Shown: piece after piece, positions 61,825 to 64,000 of the stretch
How the letters are laid out: every line of letters starts with the position of its first letter
Position numbering within the stretch: position 1 is the first letter of the stretch
Assembly (NCBI GenBank): GCA_019638845.1
Contig: JAHBSZ010000001.1
Coordinates: 124,001 to 188,000 of the forward strand
DNA length: 64,000 bases
Origin: Salinibacterium sp.
GTDB taxonomy: Bacteria; Actinomycetota; Actinomycetes; Actinomycetales; Microbacteriaceae
Direction: 5' to 3'
Notes under the pieces: generated by a model
Databases searched by the model: none
What the model saw: the letters and a program-made list of their open reading frames with translations, nothing else
Told to the model about the DNA's origin: nothing
Translations under genes and position numbers: made by a program

Positions 61825-62877
61825 ATGACGATCCGAGTCGGAGTAATCGGTGCCGGCAGCTGGACTGTGGCATCCCACCTGCCCAACCTCGCACGCCACG
61901 CTGACGTGGAGTTCGTGGGCGTCTCCCGGAAGGGGCCAGAGCTGCTCAAGAAGATCAAGGACGAGTACGGCTTTGCCGTGGCATCCGAGGATTACCGCGA
62001 TGTGCTCGCCGAAGGCGTTGACGTCGCGATCGTCGCGAGCCCTTCGGGGCTGCACTTCGAGCACGCCCTCGCGGCCCTGGAATCCGGTGCCCACGTTATG
62101 TGCGAGAAGCCCGTCACTATCGATCCGGACAGGGCATGGACGCTCGCCCGGCGGGCCGACGAGCTCGGCAAGGCGTTCGTGGTTTCCTTCGGCTGGAACT
62201 ACAAGCCGATGGTTCAGAAGGCGAAAGCAATGATGGATGCTGGCGGCATCGGCACGCTCGAACATATGACCGTGCACATGGCGTCCGCTACTCGGGAACT
62301 TCTCTCGAACACGGGGTCGTATCCGGGCGCCGCTCCCGAAGCGGTACCGGAGCAGGGGACGTGGACCGATCCGCGTCTCTCGGGTGGCGGCTACGGCCAG
62401 GCACAGTTGACGCACGCGCTTGGGCTCGCCTTCTGGCTCACCGGGGCGCGCGCCGCAGGCGGGTTTGCCACGATGGCCTCGCCCCTCAACGCTCCCGTTG
62501 AACTGCACGATGCGATCGTCTTCAACTACGACGGCGGAGGAATCGGCGTGCTCTCTGGCGGTTCTGCTCACCTGGGCGTGAACGGCAACAAGCACGCTCT
62601 CGAAGTTCGCGCCATCGGTAGTGAGGGGCAGTTACTCGTCGACGTCGAGCGGGAAGCGGTCTGGCTGTTCCGCAATGGCGAAGAGACCAAGGTCGACCTC
62701 GCCGACGGCGACGGCACGTATGACTGCATCGGTCCGATCGACACTGTGCTCAGTGCGGCCCGCGGGGAGGCGTATATCAACCAGTCCCCCGCCGAACTCG
62801 GCGCCCGCGTCGTTGAAGCGCTCGACATCGCCTACCGAAGTGCAGCCTCCGGACAGTTCGAGCGTCGCGCAGGATAG
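61825..62877 (+). CDS. Gfo/Idh/MocA-family oxidoreductase
   Basis: A 350-residue NAD(P)-dependent sugar oxidoreductase. IRVGVIGAGSWTVASHLPNLARHADVEFVGVS is the Rossmann part and AHVMCEKPVTID carries the EKP motif with the catalytic Lys95; the C-terminal domain has the family beta-sheet and a QLTHALGLAFWLTG segment with a likely active-site His. It could oxidise the imported pyranose to a lactone or ketone, making a first step before the lactonases. GGAAAGG precedes the ATG at 61825. It lies in the transporter operon, 14 bp after the permease. Confidence 0.88.
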   Translation: MTIRVGVIGAGSWTVASHLPNLARHADVEFVGVSRKGPELLKKIKDEYGFAVASEDYRDVLAEGVDVAIVASPSGLHFEHALAALESGAHVMCEKPVTIDPDRAWTLARRADELGKAFVVSFGWNYKPMVQKAKAMMDAGGIGTLEHMTVHMASATRELLSNTGSYPGAAPEAVPEQGTWTDPRLSGGGYGQAQLTHALGLAFWLTGARAAGGFATMASPLNAPVELHDAIVFNYDGGGIGVLSGGSAHLGVNGNKHALEVRAIGSEGQLLVDVEREAVWLFRNGEETKVDLADGDGTYDCIGPIDTVLSAARGEAYINQSPAELGARVVEALDIAYRSAASGQFERRAG

Positions 62878-62881
62878 AACT

Positions 62882-63706
62882 ATGACCCCGCGACCGCTTC
62901 GCTCGCACCTCTATGTCCCCGCCGACAAGGCCGACATGCTCGACAAGGCCGAAAGCCGGGGTGCCGATGCTGTCATCATCGACCTCGAAGACGCAGTCGC
63001 ACCCTCGGCCAAGGATGATGCACTCACCGCGACCGTAGCCTTTGCGCGCCGTGAGGCGGGCTCTGGCGAACGCTGGGTTCGTGTGAACTCGGCAGAGCGT
63101 GGACTGCATGAGATCGCGACGCTGGCAGAGTTGCAGATCGACGGATTCTGGTTGCCCAAAGCCGAACCCGGCGACTGGCTCGACACCGCCGTCGCGGCGA
63201 TCATGGCCGCGGGTGCGAAGGTGGGATTCCTTATCGAGAGCGCACGCGGTCTCGTCGGCATGCCGCAGCTCACCGCCGTCCCGACCGACTCCTTGGCCCA
63301 GCTCGGTGAAATCGACCTGCGTGCCGACCTGCGCATCCGGGATGCATCGGAGGAAGCGATGGTGCCGTACCGGGCGAGGATCGTCATGGAAACCGCCCTT
63401 CGCGGTCTCGCGCCAGCGGTGGCGCCGGTGGACCCCGACTACTCGAATCTTGCGGCATTCCGCACATCAACGATCCTCCTGCGCAACCGTGGGTTCGGCT
63501 CACGGGCGTGCATCCACCCCGCTCAGGTGGCGATCGTCAATGAGATCTTCACCCCCGACGAAGCGGAGCTCGAGAACGCCAGGCGAATAGTCGCCGCGTT
63601 CGAGAGCAGCGTCGATGCCGGGCAGGGCGCCTTTGCCGTAGACGGGACGATGGCGGATGCCGCGACCGTCCGGTGGGCTCGATCCCTCCTCGAGTCCCAC
63701 CGATGA
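62882..63706 (+). CDS. CitE-like lyase (HpcH/HpaI aldolase family)
   Basis: A 274-residue TIM-barrel protein of the malyl-/citramalyl-CoA lyase and CitE group. SHLYVPADKADMLDKAESRGADAVIIDLEDAVAPSAKDDA, ERWVRVNSAERG, KVGFLIESARGLVGMPQL with the metal Glu, and GSRACIHPAQVAIVNEIFTPDEAEL are the family blocks. It cleaves or makes a C-C bond of a 3-hydroxyacyl-CoA-type substrate or a keto-deoxy acid. The ATG follows the previous stop by 4 bp and its TGA overlaps the MaoC start as ATGA. Confidence 0.86.
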   Translation: MTPRPLRSHLYVPADKADMLDKAESRGADAVIIDLEDAVAPSAKDDALTATVAFARREAGSGERWVRVNSAERGLHEIATLAELQIDGFWLPKAEPGDWLDTAVAAIMAAGAKVGFLIESARGLVGMPQLTAVPTDSLAQLGEIDLRADLRIRDASEEAMVPYRARIVMETALRGLAPAVAPVDPDYSNLAAFRTSTILLRNRGFGSRACIHPAQVAIVNEIFTPDEAELENARRIVAAFESSVDAGQGAFAVDGTMADAATVRWARSLLESHR

Positions 63707-64000
63707 CGGCCACACCGCCCTATGCCGAGGACCTCGTTCCGGGTGTCGCCCTTGACCCCGCTCCGGAGATCACCATCGATGAAGGCGTGGCAGCACACTA
63801 CCTCGCCGTGAGCGGTGACCAACTGGGGCCCGCACTGAGCTCACCCCTCTCGCGCGAGCTCACCGGTCGTGCGGAGCGCCTCGCGAACCCATGCCTCGTC
63901 ATCGCGCTCTCGATCGGGCAGTCGACGGTCGCGACGGGGCGCGTGATCGCGAACTTGCGCTACGACAACTTGACGCTCGAGCGGCAGCTTCACCTCGGTG
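63703..64000 (+). CDS. MaoC-like dehydratase, N-terminal part (gene continues past the window)
   Basis: The first 99 residues of a hot-dog-fold MaoC-type hydratase (PYAEDLVPGVALDPAPEITIDEGVAAHYLAVSGDQL, NPCLVIALSIGQSTVATGRVIANLRYDNLTL). MaoC proteins hydrate enoyl-CoAs; next to CitE-like lyases they catalyse mesaconyl-, itaconyl- or related-CoA hydration. Usual catalytic Asp/His positions are not fully visible because the frame runs off the right end. ATG at 63703 overlaps the CitE stop. Confidence 0.78.
   Translation, partial: MTATPPYAEDLVPGVALDPAPEITIDEGVAAHYLAVSGDQLGPALSSPLSRELTGRAERLANPCLVIALSIGQSTVATGRVIANLRYDNLTLERQLHLG

Noticed and set aside
43114-64000. Sulfoquinovose (sulfo-Entner-Doudoroff) cluster
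   Set aside because: Dehydrogenase, lactonase, dehydratase and a HpcH/HpaI-type aldolase are present, but no sulfolactaldehyde enzyme, sulfoquinovosidase or sulfonate exporter is seen, while a rhamnose-type mutarotase is.
43114-64000. Standard L-fucose/L-rhamnose diketo-hydrolase pathway
   Set aside because: Several parts fit (mutarotase, SDRs, amidohydrolase, dehydratase), but the fumarylacetoacetase-type hydrolase that ends that route is not found in the window, and extra genes are unexplained. It remains a partial analogy.
1-64000. tRNA genes, riboswitches, CRISPR arrays, insertion sequences or prophage
   Set aside because: No T-loop/anticodon arrangements, regularly spaced repeats, transposase or integrase text were noticed on either strand by eye; a weak tRNA could still be missed without a covariance-model scan.

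Overview
The window is high-GC DNA from an actinobacterium, most likely of the family Microbacteriaceae. This is inferred from the compact gene packing with many GTG starts and ATGA/GTGA stop-start overlaps, a Gly/Pro/Arg-rich IF-2 N-terminus, a short NusA, and the dxr, rseP, ispG, proS, nusA, ylxR, infB, rbfA, truB, ribF housekeeping chain. No tRNA, rRNA, CRISPR array, insertion sequence or phage gene was recognised.

Layout. Positions 1-5.5 kb hold a partial deoC, a START-type protein, a membrane protein, a ROK sugar kinase or regulator, a CynX-type MFS exporter, ribF and two small membrane proteins. From 5.4 to 9.5 kb lie truB, a TetR gene divergent from a 14-TM drug exporter with a symmetrical double operator between them, and a ketopantoate-reductase-like gene. 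From 9.5 to 11.9 kb are a uridine-kinase-like gene with an altered P-loop, mutY and an Fpg/Nei glycosylase. From 11.9 to 16.7 kb, on the minus strand, runs nusA-ylxR-infB-rbfA, with a large near-perfect inverted repeat between infB and rbfA. From 16.8 to 24.5 kb are a secreted HExxH protein and a minus-strand proS-moxR-DUF58-vWA-vWA-TPR operon. ispG (24.5-25.7 kb) is separated from rseP and dxr (35.5-37.9 kb) by a 10-kb catabolic operon. That operon encodes a branched-chain-amino-acid-type ABC transporter (livKGFHM), an acyl-CoA synthetase, a TetR regulator, an SDR and two alpha/beta hydrolases. An FKBP lipoprotein, an OsmC protein and gabT follow.

From about 40.8 kb to the right edge lies a large accessory catabolic region, which is the most interesting part. 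A LacI-family gene (55.5-56.5 kb) sits among seven transcription units. Eight copies of a LacI-type operator (consensus about TGGAAWCGWTTCCA) precede these units, most of them just after recognisable -35/-10 boxes. The units encode an E1 alpha/beta 2-oxoacid dehydrogenase with a stand-alone lipoyl domain; a DapB-like dehydrogenase with an enolase-superfamily dehydratase and an SDR; an unrecognised CxxCxxC protein with a zinc alcohol dehydrogenase and two SDRs; a second enolase-superfamily dehydratase with an amidohydrolase and a phosphotriesterase-like lactonase; a VOC protein with an SDR; an L-rhamnose-mutarotase-like protein with LacI and an SGNH hydrolase; and two ribose-type binding proteins with ATPase, permease, Gfo/Idh/MocA oxidoreductase, CitE-like lyase and the start of a MaoC hydratase.

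Taken together, these genes look like uptake and non-phosphorylative oxidation of an uncommon sugar or sugar acid: sugar, lactone, aldonate, 2-keto-3-deoxy acid, then cleavage and possibly CoA-dependent steps. A deoxyhexose such as L-rhamnose or L-fucose, or a derivative of one, is possible. The substrate cannot be fixed from the sequence, and the set of enzymes does not match any single pathway I know.
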